64,000 bases of DNA from assembly GCF_040364665.1 (NCBI RefSeq), contig NZ_BAABWX010000007.1:26637-90636 (forward strand), given 5' to 3'. The DNA is from Cognatishimia sp. WU-CL00825 (GTDB taxonomy: Bacteria; Pseudomonadota; Alphaproteobacteria; Rhodobacterales; Rhodobacteraceae). Position 1 is the first letter of the stretch. The number at the start of each line of letters is the position of its first letter. The notes under the pieces are model-generated. The model did not search any database and was not told where the DNA came from. It worked only from the letters and a program-made list of their open reading frames with translations. The translations under genes and the position numbers were made by a program. Shown here piece by piece: positions 17,311 to 25,408 of the stretch.

Positions 17311-19080
17311 TTATTGAGCTTGCATGTCGTCGCGGTTGATACCCGCTACAGACACTGGCTTTTTCATCGCATCGCGACGGAAAGGCTCGCCAAGTTCTTT
17401 GTTCAGCAGGATTTCGATGAATGTTGTTTTCTTTTCATTCATCTGACGCTTAACAGCTTTGTCCAACTCGTCTGTCAGCTCGTCCATGGTTGTGACGGCA
17501 ACGCCTTCAACACCACAGGCTTTCGCGATACCGGCATAAGACACTTCTGTCGCCAATTCGGTGCCAACAAAGTTATCGTCGAACCACAGTGTCGTGTTAC
17601 GCTTTTCAGCACCCCACTGGTAGTTGCGGAAGATAACCATGGTGATTGCAGGCCAATCGTCGCGGTTAACCGAAACCATTTCGTTCATGGAGATACCGAA
17701 CGCGCCGTCGCCAGCAAAGCCAACAACTGGAACATCAGGTTGGCCAACTTTGGCACCACAGATCGCTGGGAAACCGTAACCACATGGGCCAAACAGGCCA
17801 GGTGCCAGGTATTTGCGACCATCTTCGAAGGATGGGTATGCGTTGCCGATTGCGCAGTTGTTGCCGATGTCAGAAGAGATGATCGCTTCTTTTGGCAGAG
17901 CTGCTTGGATCGCGCGCCATGCCATGCGAGGAGACATTTTCGCTGGCTCGTTGTTGCGCGCACGTTCGTTCCAAGTTGTGCCTGGATCGTCGTCTTCGTG
18001 GGTCATCGATGTCAGTTCTTGTGCCCATGCGGACTTGGACTGAGCGATGGTGTTTTTACGTGCGTCGCGACCTTCGTCACCCGCGTTGTCACCCAGACGT
18101 GCCAAAATGCCTTGGGCAACTTTCTTAGCATCACCAACGATACCAACAGTTACCGGCTTGGTCAGGCCGATGCGGTCCGGGTTGATGTCAACCTGGATGA
18201 TTTTCGCGTCGCGTGGCCAGTAATCGATGCCGTAGCCAGGCAAAGTTGAGAATGGGTTCAAACGTGTACCCAATGCCAGAACGACGTCGGCTTTCGCGAT
18301 CAATTCCATGCCAGCTTTGGAGCCGTTATAGCCCAGAGGACCAGCAAACAATGGGTGAGACCCTGGGAACGCATCATTGTGCTGATAGCCAACGCAAACC
18401 GGCGCGGTCAGGCGTTCGGCCAATTCTGCAGAGTCGCCAATCGCGTCGGCCAGAACAACGCCGGCACCGTTCAGGATGACGGGGAATTTAGCGGAAGACA
18501 GCAAGTCTGCCGCACGTGCAACAGCTTCGTCACCACCCTGTGGGCGTTCGAATTCAACAACAGCTGGAAGCTCGATGTCGATGACTTGTGTCCAGAAGTC
18601 GCGTGGGATGTTGATCTGAGCAGGCGCGGAGGCGCGTTTTGCTTGCAGGATCACACGGTTCAGAGTTTCGGCCATGCGCGATGGGTCACGCACTTCTTCT
18701 TGGTAAGCAACCATGTCTTCCAGCAGCGCCATTTGCTCTACTTCTTGGAAACCGCCTTGGCCGATTGTTTTATTGGCAGCCTGTGGTGTCACGATCAGCA
18801 GTGGTGTGTGGTTCCAATATGCTGTTTTGATCGGCGTGACCAAAGAGGTGATGCCTGGGCCGTTTTGTGCGACCATCATGGACATCTTGCCGGTGGCGCG
18901 GGTGTAACCGTCTGCCATCATGCCTGCGTTGCACTCATGTGCGCAGTCAAAAAACTTAATGCCTGCTGCTGGGAACAGGTCGGAAATTGGCATCATTGCA
19001 GAGCCGATAATGCCAAAGGCGTTATCAATTCCGTGCATTTGAAGCACTTTTACGAAGGCTTCTTCAGTTGTCATTTTCAT
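17311..19080 (-). CDS. xsc: Sulfoacetaldehyde acetyltransferase Xsc
   Basis: Xsc is a thiamine-diphosphate enzyme that cleaves sulfoacetaldehyde with phosphate to acetyl phosphate and sulfite. I place the start at the ATG ending at 19080, which has AGGAGA eight bases upstream and gives 589 residues, the usual Xsc length; the frame is open slightly further. It shows the N-terminal TPP pyrimidine domain (HECNAGMMADGYTRATG near residue 50) and the C-terminal TPP-binding domain with the metal motif GDGAFGISMNE. The upstream region has TauR-type boxes. Its own thiamine need is met by the thi cluster in this window. Confidence 0.96.
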   Translation of the reverse strand: MKMTTEEAFVKVLQMHGIDNAFGIIGSAMMPISDLFPAAGIKFFDCAHECNAGMMADGYTRATGKMSMMVAQNGPGITSLVTPIKTAYWNHTPLLIVTPQAANKTIGQGGFQEVEQMALLEDMVAYQEEVRDPSRMAETLNRVILQAKRASAPAQINIPRDFWTQVIDIELPAVVEFERPQGGDEAVARAADLLSSAKFPVILNGAGVVLADAIGDSAELAERLTAPVCVGYQHNDAFPGSHPLFAGPLGYNGSKAGMELIAKADVVLALGTRLNPFSTLPGYGIDYWPRDAKIIQVDINPDRIGLTKPVTVGIVGDAKKVAQGILARLGDNAGDEGRDARKNTIAQSKSAWAQELTSMTHEDDDPGTTWNERARNNEPAKMSPRMAWRAIQAALPKEAIISSDIGNNCAIGNAYPSFEDGRKYLAPGLFGPCGYGFPAICGAKVGQPDVPVVGFAGDGAFGISMNEMVSVNRDDWPAITMVIFRNYQWGAEKRNTTLWFDDNFVGTELATEVSYAGIAKACGVEGVAVTTMDELTDELDKAVKRQMNEKKTTFIEILLNKELGEPFRRDAMKKPVSVAGINRDDMQAQ

Positions 19081-19390
19081 GGGTGCGTCTCCTGAGAACA
19101 AGAAAATGCGAGCCGAGGCTCGGGCGAGTGTAGGTTACGAGGTGTGGGATAAGACCAGTAGACCCAATAATCTGTGCGGAATAAGTCCAGATGATTTTGG
19201 TGTCATGATTCTTCGAATCCCTAGTTGAAGTGCGTGTTTTTGTAATTTTGTTGATTATTGACACTCAGGGTCTCAAAAGTCAATCAAATTGACGCGAAAT
19301 TTTATTGCGCGTGCAAAAGACTGAGCAAAGCATCCGCTCTTGCCGTCTCTTAGTTTAAGGCCAGAAAATGTGAAAAGTGTTACCGAAAGG
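19081..19390 (-). promoter_or_regulatory. xsc promoter region with candidate TauR boxes
   Basis: This 310-base gap separates xsc from the end of tauR. Reading with xsc, it holds CTGGTCTTAT (19149-19158), CTGGACTTAT (19181-19190) and CTGGCCTTAA (19355-19364). These resemble the CTGGACYTAA repeat reported for TauR of Rhodobacter capsulatus, as I recall it. The last box shares a 12-base core (TCTGGCCTTAAA) with one upstream of tpa. No gene was seen here. Confidence 0.6.
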
Positions 19391-20848
19391 TTAACTGTCG
19401 ATGCATTCGGCAATCAAGCGTATGCCTTCGGGGATGCGGCTGGTGGGAATCGACGAGTAGGCCAGCCGGTAATATTCGCGGGGTCGGTCCGTGCCGTGAA
19501 AAAACGTTCGGCCAGGTTCGATCACCACGCCTTGTTGCATAAGTTTTTTGGCCAATACCTCGGTGTCGACACCCTGAGGTGCGCGCATCCAGATGGAGGA
19601 TCCGCCATGGGCCCCTTGCCCGGCAACCGTCAGTTTGTTTTCGGTGATGGCCTGATGCATGACCTCGCAACGCTCGTTCAGCGTGATACGTGTTCGGCGG
19701 ATCAGCGCATCGTAATGCCCTAAGGATAGAAAATAGGCCGCTGTGCGCATGATATGGCCCGGAGGATGGCGCAGCACAGAGGCGCGCAATGCCCGCGCTT
19801 CGCGAATAAAGCTTTCGGATCCAACCATATAACCCAAACGTAGACCCGGAAAAATCGACTTTGAGAAGCTGCCAATGTAGATCACCCGCCCATCCTGATC
19901 CATAGACTTCAGCGCAGGAGAGGGCGCATTCAAAAAGGACATTTCAAATTCGTAATCGTCTTCGATGATCACCGCATCAAGTTCGCGCGCACGGTCAAGC
20001 AAGGCTTTGCGTCGCGCCATCGGCATGGTGGCCGTTGTCGGGCATTGGTGGCTTGGTGTGGTGAAGATTACGTCAGTTTTTGAAGGGATTGCGTGCGGTG
20101 GCAGCCCGTCTTGATCAACAGGAATCGGTACAAGGTGACAGCGGGATTGGGTCAGAATATCGCGCAGCGCATGGTAACAGGGGTCTTCGATCGCGGCGGT
20201 GCGTCGTTGGGTTAACAGAACCTGAGACGTCAACCAAAGCGCATTCTGCGCCCCCATTGTGATCAGGATCTCTTCGGGGCGGGCGACAATACCGCGACGC
20301 GGCAAAGTATGGCGCACGATGAATTCAATCAACCGCTCATCGTCCTGATCGTAATAGTCGGTGGTCAGGGCGGTAAAGTCTTTTTGCCCCAGAGCCTGAA
20401 TGGCACACAGCCGCCAGTTTCCGTGGTCAAAGAGGCTTGGATCAGCCTGACCGTAGATGAAAGGAAAACGAAAACGTTGCCAATCTCCGGGTTTCTGGGG
20501 CGTGTCCCCCCCGGTATACCGGCGCCCGATTGCACGCGTCCAATCAACATTGTCGCCGGTCTGACGAATGGCGTGAAAGGGCGGTGGCTCTGGTGCGTTT
20601 TCGGACACGAAATACCCAGAGCGGCCGCGCGATGACAAATAGTCATTTGCCAGCAATTCGGTATAGGCCAGCGTTACCGTGATGCGGCTGACACCCAGGT
20701 GCTTGGCGAGTTTACGGGTCGAAGGCAGTTTTTCGCCTTGCCGAAACCGTCCGGACAAAATCCCCTCGGCAATCATTTGCTGGATCTGCGACTGCAAGGT
20801 GCCCTGAAATTGGGGGTTAAGAAAAAACGTATCGACAGAAATCGACAT
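19391..20848 (-). CDS. tauR: Taurine regulator TauR, MocR/GntR family
   Basis: This is a transcriptional activator of taurine genes, 485 residues. A GntR winged-helix domain (residues about 13-80; LPSTRKLAKHLGVSRITV) is fused to a class I aminotransferase-like domain that binds PLP. The Schiff-base lysine is Lys330 in SFSKSIFPGLRLGY. MocR-type proteins use PLP as an effector cofactor and do not transaminate in metabolism. The position between xsc and tpa fits TauR. Its own upstream region carries CTGGACTTAT at 20863-20872, suggesting autoregulation. Confidence 0.9.
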   Translation of the reverse strand: MSISVDTFFLNPQFQGTLQSQIQQMIAEGILSGRFRQGEKLPSTRKLAKHLGVSRITVTLAYTELLANDYLSSRGRSGYFVSENAPEPPPFHAIRQTGDNVDWTRAIGRRYTGGDTPQKPGDWQRFRFPFIYGQADPSLFDHGNWRLCAIQALGQKDFTALTTDYYDQDDERLIEFIVRHTLPRRGIVARPEEILITMGAQNALWLTSQVLLTQRRTAAIEDPCYHALRDILTQSRCHLVPIPVDQDGLPPHAIPSKTDVIFTTPSHQCPTTATMPMARRKALLDRARELDAVIIEDDYEFEMSFLNAPSPALKSMDQDGRVIYIGSFSKSIFPGLRLGYMVGSESFIREARALRASVLRHPPGHIMRTAAYFLSLGHYDALIRRTRITLNERCEVMHQAITENKLTVAGQGAHGGSSIWMRAPQGVDTEVLAKKLMQQGVVIEPGRTFFHGTDRPREYYRLAYSSIPTSRIPEGIRLIAECIDS

Positions 20849-20862
20849 GACCTATTCCAATT

Positions 20863-20890
20863 CTGGACTTATCGCGCGGAAAAATCTGGC
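20863..20890. promoter_or_regulatory. Candidate TauR box(es) upstream of tauR
   Basis: CTGGACTTAT at 20863-20872 is followed 23 bases on by CTGGC at 20886-20890. The first copy is identical to the box at 19181-19190 in front of xsc but inverted in orientation relative to its gene. It lies 15 bases before the tauR start, which would suit autorepression. Confidence 0.5.
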
Positions 20891-21003
20891 ACCATGCCAG
20901 GCTGATTTCATTTTCCAGCACTCTCACAGATTTTTCAAGGGAGCCCACGAAAACAGAGAATATTCGTCTCATAAATCGTGTTTTTGCGCAAATTAGCGTA
21001 TGT

Positions 21004-21573
21004 TTATAGCAGCTTAGAGAGCAGAGCGCTGCGGGTGGTGGCCCATTCGGTAGCGATAACAGAGTAGACCGCCATGTCGACCGGCTGGCCCGCGCGATCA
21101 ATTTTGGCACCGCGCAGCACGCCGTCAAGCCCTGCGCCAAGGTCAGAAAGAATCAATCGATGTGCATGGTCCTGGGCCGGTACACGCATCTGGACGGTCA
21201 CCGCGCGGGCACATTCGAAGGCATAGGTGAGCATCATGGTGGTCATCTCTGTGAACATTAGATGATCGCTGCCCTGTAACCATGTTCCGCCAATTTCCAG
21301 CTGCTTATGCGCGCGGTCGATGCGGGAAAAGCCGGTTATGCCTCGCAGGAATTCATTGTGATCGGACACCGCAAAAAACAATCCGCGCCCGTCTGCGTGT
21401 TGCTCGCGCAGATACGAGATTTCACCTTCGAGCGCGTCGACTGTGGGCACGCGACAATTTGCGGGCAAATGCTTTGGTCCCATGCTTGCCAATGACAGTC
21501 CCGCAGCGTGGGATTGTGTCAGAGGAAACAGGGTGACACGGGTGCCACAAAGCATTTGGGCGGCTGGCCACAT
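21004..21573 (-). CDS. GNAT-family N-acetyltransferase, RimJ/RimL-like
   Basis: This is a probable acyl-CoA-dependent N-acetyltransferase of 189 residues. The N-terminal strand-helix block TRVTLFPLTQSHAAGL, the central LRGITGFSRIDRAHKQLEIG-type segment and the later YAFECARAVTVQMRV region follow the Acetyltransf_3 (RimJ/RimL) layout. The expected Q/RxxGxG/A acetyl-CoA motif is not well conserved, so activity is uncertain. It lies 83 bases downstream of tpa on the same strand, with a strong hairpin in between. A link to taurine metabolism is only positional. Confidence 0.7.
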   Translation of the reverse strand: MWPAAQMLCGTRVTLFPLTQSHAAGLSLASMGPKHLPANCRVPTVDALEGEISYLREQHADGRGLFFAVSDHNEFLRGITGFSRIDRAHKQLEIGGTWLQGSDHLMFTEMTTMMLTYAFECARAVTVQMRVPAQDHAHRLILSDLGAGLDGVLRGAKIDRAGQPVDMAVYSVIATEWATTRSALLSKLL

Positions 21574-21616
21574 GGGGCGTCCTATAGGTTTTTCAAAGTC
21601 TTGCGTGTCTTTTGAG

Positions 21617-21643
21617 ACTCACACCCTCAAAAAGGGTGTGAGT
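21617..21643. other. Strong hairpin between tpa and the GNAT gene
   Basis: An 11-bp perfect stem (ACTCACACCCT with its complement) and a five-base loop lie 13 bases beyond the tpa stop. In the direction of transcription no T run follows, so it is more likely an mRNA-stabilising or partial-stop element than a standard terminator. T-rich sequence lies on the other strand only. Confidence 0.65.
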
Positions 21644-21656
21644 TGTTCTTGTCGTC

Positions 21657-23054
21657 TTACCCAAAGACTTTGGTCAAAGCAACGTCGACGGCATGGCAGA
21701 TATCGTCGATGTCCTGAGCGGTAGCGATCAATGCAGGGCTGAAACACAGGGTGTTGTTGCGCCCTGGGATCGATCGATTGGTAACCCCGATGATCACGCC
21801 TTGGGCACCGCATTCTGCGACAACCTTTTGCGCCATGGCTTCTGGTACAGGTTCTTTAGTTTCACGATCTTGAACAAGTTCGAGACCCTGGAACAACCCC
21901 TTGCCGCGCACGTCGCCAATGACAGCGTGTTTTTCTGCCAAAGCATTGAAGTTTGCAGTCATGCGCGCGCCCATGGCGGTGCAGTTTTCCAGAAGCTTCT
22001 CATCTTCGATGATTGCCATATTTGCCAACGCCGCAGCTGGCCCGGCGGTGCAGCCGCCGAATGTGGAAATATCGCGGAAATAGCCCATAGGGTCTGACGC
22101 GTCATCTTTGAACATTTCAAAGACTTTTTCGGTTGTCACCATGCAGGCAATCGCTGCGTAACCAGAGGCAACGCCTTTGGCCATCGTCACAAAGTCAGGT
22201 TCGATGCCGTAATGCTGGTAGCCAAACCAGGACCCGGTACGACCCACGCCGCAGACAACTTCGTCGATGTGCAAAAGCACTTCGTATTTGTCGCAGATTT
22301 CGCGCACGCGCTGCCAATAGCCTTCGGGGGCTTCGATAACACCGCCACCGGCTGTGATCGGCTCTAGGCACAATGCGCCGACAGTTTCTGGGCCTTCGCG
22401 CAGGATAACTTCTTCGATCGCGTCAGCGGCCGCACGGCCAAACTCTGCACCGGACAGATGCTCTAGGCCCAGCTCGTGTTTGCGGTATTCCATACAGTGC
22501 GGAACTTTGACAAAATCAGGCGCAAATGGGCCGTATTGCGCGTTGCGCTCGTCTTGGCCGCCGGCGGACATCGTTGCCAACGTCGAGCCGTGATAGTCGC
22601 GGTCACGATAAAGAATCTTGGTTTTTTTGCCGCCATATTTCTTATGGGCAATCTGGCGCACTAGTTTAAAGGCTTTCTCGTTCGCCTCCGAACCAGAGTT
22701 TGTGTAATAAACGCGCGACATGCCGGGCATTTTTTCGATCAGCTTTTCAGCGAACAGCGATCCGGGAATCGAGCCTGCGGACTGCGCGAAATAGCAAAGT
22801 TTTAGCAACTGTTCTTTGACGGCTTCTGCAATGCTTTCACGGCCATAGCCGACGTTTACTGTCCAAACACCGCCCGACACAGCATCCAGAAATTCTTTGC
22901 CGTTTTGATCCCAGACGCGCATGCCTTTGCCTTCGACAATGATACGCGGGTCTGTGGTTTCAAATGGTTTATGTTGTGTCAAATGATGCCATACATTTGC
23001 TTTGTCGGCTGCAATGACGCGAGAGAGGTCGTTGTCTTGATATGTGCCGTCCAT
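21657..23054 (-). CDS. tpa: Taurine--pyruvate aminotransferase Tpa
   Basis: Tpa transfers the amino group of taurine to pyruvate, giving sulfoacetaldehyde and alanine, the first step of taurine dissimilation. The start at 23054 (MDGTYQDND) has AGGG nine bases upstream and gives 465 residues, the family length; the open frame continues 39 codons upstream but this would include probable regulator sites. It is a class III fold-type-I aminotransferase, with YYTNSGSEANEKAFK near residue 105 and the PLP lysine Lys293 in TMAKGVASGYA. It is divergent from tauABC and controlled by TauR. Confidence 0.93.
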   Translation of the reverse strand: MDGTYQDNDLSRVIAADKANVWHHLTQHKPFETTDPRIIVEGKGMRVWDQNGKEFLDAVSGGVWTVNVGYGRESIAEAVKEQLLKLCYFAQSAGSIPGSLFAEKLIEKMPGMSRVYYTNSGSEANEKAFKLVRQIAHKKYGGKKTKILYRDRDYHGSTLATMSAGGQDERNAQYGPFAPDFVKVPHCMEYRKHELGLEHLSGAEFGRAAADAIEEVILREGPETVGALCLEPITAGGGVIEAPEGYWQRVREICDKYEVLLHIDEVVCGVGRTGSWFGYQHYGIEPDFVTMAKGVASGYAAIACMVTTEKVFEMFKDDASDPMGYFRDISTFGGCTAGPAAALANMAIIEDEKLLENCTAMGARMTANFNALAEKHAVIGDVRGKGLFQGLELVQDRETKEPVPEAMAQKVVAECGAQGVIIGVTNRSIPGRNNTLCFSPALIATAQDIDDICHAVDVALTKVFG

Positions 23055-23470
23055 CAGGTCCACCCTATTTAGTAGCAACCATGTTGCTGAATGCTTTGAG
23101 AGGCCAGACTCACTGGCCAATTGATAATTTACACTCGCTGTTTTTATGGGCGTTTCGATAGGGCCAGTCATGCCTCAATTTAAGGCCAGATTTGGTTTGG
23201 TTGCTTGGCGAAAAATCAGAATATTTCTGCCAAGTAATTGTTTATAGGATATTAAATGGGAAATTGTCATTATTCATCATGTCGTGTTGCTGGTTGACCA
23301 TGTCGTTTTGAAAAAGAAATTCATTGATCGAAACCAATTTTTCCGCTCCGATTGGAATTGTTCAGAGCATAATTTTGGGCAAACCGCAAAAGTGTCGACC
23401 TTAACAAGACCGCGCGGGATTTAAGCTGTTGGTTGATCTGGCAGCACATGTACACGGGAGAAAATTGAAT
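23055..23470. promoter_or_regulatory. Divergent tpa/tauA control region
   Basis: This 416-base gap has no supported gene. Reading with tpa, it contains CTGGCCCTAT (23158-23167) and CTGGCCTTAA (23180-23189), 22 bases apart, which resemble TauR boxes and sit 104-135 bases before the tpa start. A 31-base imperfect palindrome with CTTGGC/GCCAAG ends lies at 23204-23234 and could be an operator. The tauA side has a GGGAGA ribosome site at about 23456. Confidence 0.6.
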
Positions 23471-24481
23471 ATGATGTTGAAAAAGCATTTTGCTGCGATG
23501 GCGGCGACTGCCGCATTGATGGCGGGTACTCAGGGCGCAATGGCTGCCGGTCACGGTGGTGAAATTACAGTTGCTTACTTCTTGGAATGGCCAATGCCAT
23601 TTCAGTATGCCAAGGAAAAAGGCATGTACGAAGATGCCATGGGCGTAAAGATCAACTGGGTCAGCTTTGACACAGGTACAGCGATGAGCGCGGCGATGGC
23701 GTCGGGCGATGTGCAGATTTCGGTCAGCCAGGGCATTCCACCGTTTGTTGTTGCTGCCTCTGCAGGTCAGGACATTCAGGTTGTAGATATCGCCGTCAGC
23801 TATTCTGAGAACGACAACTGTGTCGTGTCCGAAGGGTTGGAAATTGACAAAGAAAGCGCTGGCGAACTCGCGGGCAAAAAAGTTGCGGTTCCGTTGGGCA
23901 CCGCGGCGCATTTTGGTTTCCTAGAGCAGATGAACCACTTTGGTGTGTCTTTGGATAGTCTGGAAATCGTCGACATGGCGCCAGCCGAATCTGCGGCTGC
24001 ATTGGCGCAGGGATCCATTGACATGGCCTGTGGCTGGGGTGGTGCGCTGCGCCGCATGAAAGAGCACGGCAATGTGCTGCTGACAGGCGCTGAAAAAGAA
24101 GAGCTTGGCATTCTGGTGTTTGATGCAACCACCGTTCCTGCGGCATTTGCTGCGGAAGAAGGTGAGCTGCTGGCGAAATTCCTAAAGGTCACTGCGGATG
24201 CAAATGACATGTGGAATAGCGGTGCCAACACTGCAGAAATGCTGCCAATTATCGCCAAAGATGCCGGTATGGACGAAGCAGACGCGGCTGCAACTATTGG
24301 GACCTTTATTTTCCCAAGCGCAGGCGATCAGCTGGGTGAAAAATGGCTTGGTGGTGGTGCGCAATCCTTCATGAAAGGCGTTGCAGATGTCTTTGTGGCG
24401 GCCGGAAGCATCGATTCAGCGCTCGACTCATATGAGAACGCGGTAAACGCTGCGCCTTTGACTTCGGCAAGCGGTATGTAA
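23471..24481 (+). CDS. tauA: Taurine ABC transporter substrate-binding protein TauA
   Basis: This periplasmic protein captures taurine for the TauBC importer. The start at 23471 is supported by GGGAGA ten bases upstream and by a signal peptide (basic MMLKKHF, Ala-rich core, cleavage near AMA-A at residue 23). The mature protein belongs to the NMT1/SsuA type, with FLEWPMPFQYAKEKGMYED and the GxAxxxG-like segment PLGTAAHFGFLEQ. A ten-bp hairpin follows the gene before tauB. Its substrate is assigned from the neighbouring tpa, tauR and xsc genes. Confidence 0.92.
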   Translation: MMLKKHFAAMAATAALMAGTQGAMAAGHGGEITVAYFLEWPMPFQYAKEKGMYEDAMGVKINWVSFDTGTAMSAAMASGDVQISVSQGIPPFVVAASAGQDIQVVDIAVSYSENDNCVVSEGLEIDKESAGELAGKKVAVPLGTAAHFGFLEQMNHFGVSLDSLEIVDMAPAESAAALAQGSIDMACGWGGALRRMKEHGNVLLTGAEKEELGILVFDATTVPAAFAAEEGELLAKFLKVTADANDMWNSGANTAEMLPIIAKDAGMDEADAAATIGTFIFPSAGDQLGEKWLGGGAQSFMKGVADVFVAAGSIDSALDSYENAVNAAPLTSASGM

Positions 24482-24488
24482 GTGTAGC

Positions 24489-24518
24489 GGGCACCGCCGT
24501 GGTTATGCGGCGGTGCCC
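24489..24518 (+). other. Intra-operon hairpin between tauA and tauB
   Basis: A 10-bp perfect GC-rich stem (GGGCACCGCC with its complement, ten-base loop) begins six bases after the tauA stop codon, with no T run behind it. Such hairpins commonly protect the upstream binding-protein mRNA so that it outnumbers the ATPase and permease transcripts. Confidence 0.65.
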
Positions 24519-24601
24519 ACATCATTTCGAGGTGACCGCGCAGGCTGTGATGCTGGGGACGCGACGCCAATAAAATCACAAAATCATCAGAAAGGCGGAC
24601 C

Positions 24602-25408
24602 ATGTCGGGACTGTCGATCGAAAAAATCTCCATGCGTTTTGATTTGCCCGATGGCGGGCACGTTCAGGCGCTTAAGGATGTGAGTCTGGATCTCAAATCT
24701 GGCGAGTTGCTCAGCATTTTGGGACCATCAGGCTGTGGTAAGACCACCTTGTTGAACATCGTCGCGGGTTTCCTGGCCCCAACCGAGGGCCAGATTGTTT
24801 TGAACGGGCACACGGTTCAAGGGCCAGACGCCGAGCGTGGCATGGTCTTTCAGCAAGGGGCCTTGTTTGAATGGATGAGCGTGCGCGAAAACGTGGGCTT
24901 TGGGCCAACGATGAAGGGTATGGCCGCGAAAGAAAAATCTGAAATTGTTGACCATTTGTTGGATGTGGTCGGCCTGCAAGACTTTAAGGAAAAGGCAGTT
25001 TATGAACTGTCTGGCGGCATGCAGCAACGTGTGTCTTTGGCGCGCTGTCTGGCAAACGATCCCGATGTCATCCTGATGGACGAACCTCTGGGCGCGCTTG
25101 ACGCCCTGACGCGCGAAAAAATGCAGTCTTTGGTTCTAAAGCTTTGGAAAGAAACTGGAAAAACCATCATCTTGATCACGCACTCTGTGGAAGAAGCCTT
25201 GCTTTTGGGCGAGCGGCTGATCGTGATGGCCCCGCGTCCGGGCCGAATTCACAAGGAATACAATCTGCCATTTGCAGAAATGGGCGTTGGGCAAGACCTG
25301 CGTGAGGTCAAAAAACATCCTGAATTTGCCGAACGTCGCGAGGAAATCCTTGGGATGATCTGGGATATGGAAGAAGAGATTATGGGCCGGACGGAGGACG
25401 CAGCATGA
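24602..25408 (+). CDS. tauB: Taurine ABC transporter ATPase TauB
   Basis: This is the nucleotide-binding subunit of the taurine importer, 268 residues, of the nitrate/sulfonate (SsuB/TauB) class. Walker A GPSGCGKTT lies at about residues 41-49, followed by a Q-loop, the ABC signature LSGGMQQR, Walker B DVILMDEPLGALD and the switch histidine in THSVEEA. Its stop overlaps the tauC start (ATGA), so ATPase and permease are translationally coupled. Confidence 0.94.
   Translation: MSGLSIEKISMRFDLPDGGHVQALKDVSLDLKSGELLSILGPSGCGKTTLLNIVAGFLAPTEGQIVLNGHTVQGPDAERGMVFQQGALFEWMSVRENVGFGPTMKGMAAKEKSEIVDHLLDVVGLQDFKEKAVYELSGGMQQRVSLARCLANDPDVILMDEPLGALDALTREKMQSLVLKLWKETGKTIILITHSVEEALLLGERLIVMAPRPGRIHKEYNLPFAEMGVGQDLREVKKHPEFAERREEILGMIWDMEEEIMGRTEDAA

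Noticed and set aside
17125..18249. 374-codon open frame on the plus strand across pta and xsc
   Set aside because: It is antisense to two recognised genes, with Cys/Phe/Val-rich composition typical of reverse reading; no family features.
19190..19240. Possible tRNA T-loop like sequence (CTTCGAATCCC)
   Set aside because: No acceptor, D or anticodon stems could be found around it.
21617..21643. Reading the tpa/GNAT hairpin as a normal terminator of tpa
   Set aside because: In the direction of tpa transcription no T run follows the stem; it is kept as a hairpin of uncertain role.
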